NCBI GenBank assembly: GCA_009782025.1
Contig: WQUQ01000202.1
Coordinates: forward strand, 1-22,689
Direction: 5' to 3'
DNA length: 22,689 bases
Source: Desulfobulbus sp.
GTDB taxonomy: Bacteria; Pseudomonadota; Gammaproteobacteria; Burkholderiales; Rhodocyclaceae
Shown: in pieces, positions 22,124 through 22,689 of the stretch
How positions within the stretch are numbered: position 1 is the first letter of the stretch
Layout: each line of letters opens with the position of its first letter
Notes under the pieces: model-generated
Told to the model about the DNA's origin: nothing
Databases searched by the model: none
The model's input: the letters and a program-made list of their open reading frames with translations, nothing else
Translations under genes and position numbers: made by a program

Positions 22124-22587
22124 TGACCGACCTCGGCCTCATCACCGCCCGCGAAATCCCGCTGATCGGCCGCTTCATCGACCTGCTCAAAGACGAGCAG
22201 GAGGCGTTGCGCCATGCCAATCCAGAACCCCTGGCCAAAATCAGCGCGGCCAAGGTGGCGCTGGTCGAGCAACTCAACGAACTGGAGCAGGCGCGGCGCG
22301 CTGCGCTCGGCATCGGCAGCGAAGAAAAGACCCGCAGCGCCATGGAAGCCTGGCTGCTCGCCAACCCGACGCAACCGCAAGTTGCCAGCGACTGGCAGAC
22401 GCTGCTGGCGCTGGCCGGCGAGGCTAAGCAGTTGCATGAACTCAATGCCAGCCTGGTCGCCCTGCATTTGCAGCAGACCAGCGACGCGCTGCACATTCTC
22501 GACAGCCGCCGCGCCGAAAATGCCCTCTACGGCAGCAACGGCCAGGCCGCCGCGCCCAGCGGCAGCCGTCTCGTCGATTCGGCTTAG
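22120..22587 (+). CDS. flgN: Flagellar export chaperone FlgN
   Basis: Encodes 155 aa (154 if the second of two consecutive ATGs is used). It is an all-helical cytoplasmic protein, as expected of FlgN, the chaperone that delivers FlgK and FlgL to the export gate. Sequence conservation in this family is low; I rely on length, helical Glu/Ala/Leu-rich character (for example FIDLLKDEQEALRHANPEPL) and tight coupling to flgM. It is the last complete gene of the window; no hairpin terminator is visible after it. Confidence 0.93.
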   Translation: MMTDLGLITAREIPLIGRFIDLLKDEQEALRHANPEPLAKISAAKVALVEQLNELEQARRAALGIGSEEKTRSAMEAWLLANPTQPQVASDWQTLLALAGEAKQLHELNASLVALHLQQTSDALHILDSRRAENALYGSNGQAAAPSGSRLVDSA

Positions 22588-22627
22588 AGCCAATACGGTT
22601 CACTTAAGCACAATTACCTCTACAGTC

Positions 22628-22689
22628 ATGCTGCGCGTAGTCGCAGCATCCATGCGGTTTGTGGATTCTGCGTACTGCGACTTCGCGCA
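22628..22689. repeat. Inverted repeat at the right edge (partly outside the window)
   Basis: A hairpin ATGCTGCG/CGCAGCAT (22628-22649, 6-nt loop) is followed by a larger inverted pair: 22632-22646 against 22675-22689, 14 of 15 bases complementary. The second arm ends at the last base of the window, so the element probably continues. No gene is seen after flgN (22588-22689), and the sequence between is AT-richer than its surroundings. Confidence 0.6.

Overview
The window is high-GC chromosomal DNA that looks betaproteobacterial, most likely Rhodocyclaceae (Dechloromonas/Azonexus/Azoarcus-like). This rests on the Tyr-Gly-Thr tRNA cluster (normally upstream of tuf in Betaproteobacteria), a betaproteobacterial AddB-like 'probable DNA repair protein', and the flgN-flgM-flgA / flgBCDEFGHIJ-flgKL layout. 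The genus is inferred from gene content, not from a marker gene.

Left part (1-5027): three tRNA genes on the minus strand behind a near-consensus sigma70 promoter; a small periplasmic cytochrome c; a region with REP-like hairpins; ilvD (branched-chain amino acid synthesis); then, divergently, lgt (lipoprotein diacylglyceryl transferase), a VOC-family protein and an uncharacterised helical protein. Middle part (5043-9870): the magnesium transporter mgtE (minus) diverges from a large AddB-like PD-(D/E)XK nuclease (plus). The helicase gene expected next to the nuclease is absent. Only a possible start-codon remnant is left. It is followed by a 469-bp AT-richer segment with the anatomy of a solitary integron gene cassette: a secreted-protein ORF, a 57-bp attC-like site and a GTTRRRY boundary, with no integrase in the window.

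Right part (9871-22587): a complete flagellar rod/hook/ring cluster. On the minus strand lie flgB-C-D-E-F-G-H-I-J, then flgK-L and a coupled lipoprotein. On the plus strand lie flgA and flgM-N. Promoter motifs suggest a hierarchy: a sigma54-like site drives flgB, and two matching sigma28 (FliA) sites drive flgKL and flgMN. FlgM is the anti-sigma28 factor and FlgN the chaperone for FlgK/FlgL, so the late genes are wired to hook completion.

The most unusual feature is the number of structured repeat elements in and around the flagellar genes. A ~156-bp palindrome-rich element sits in frame inside the FlgH lipoprotein signal peptide. A 112-bp three-hairpin element abuts the flgB promoter. A 104-bp inverted repeat separates flgI from flgJ. 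Another inverted repeat runs off the right edge, and two REP-like hairpins follow ilvD. With the cassette, these are the best candidates for something previously undescribed.
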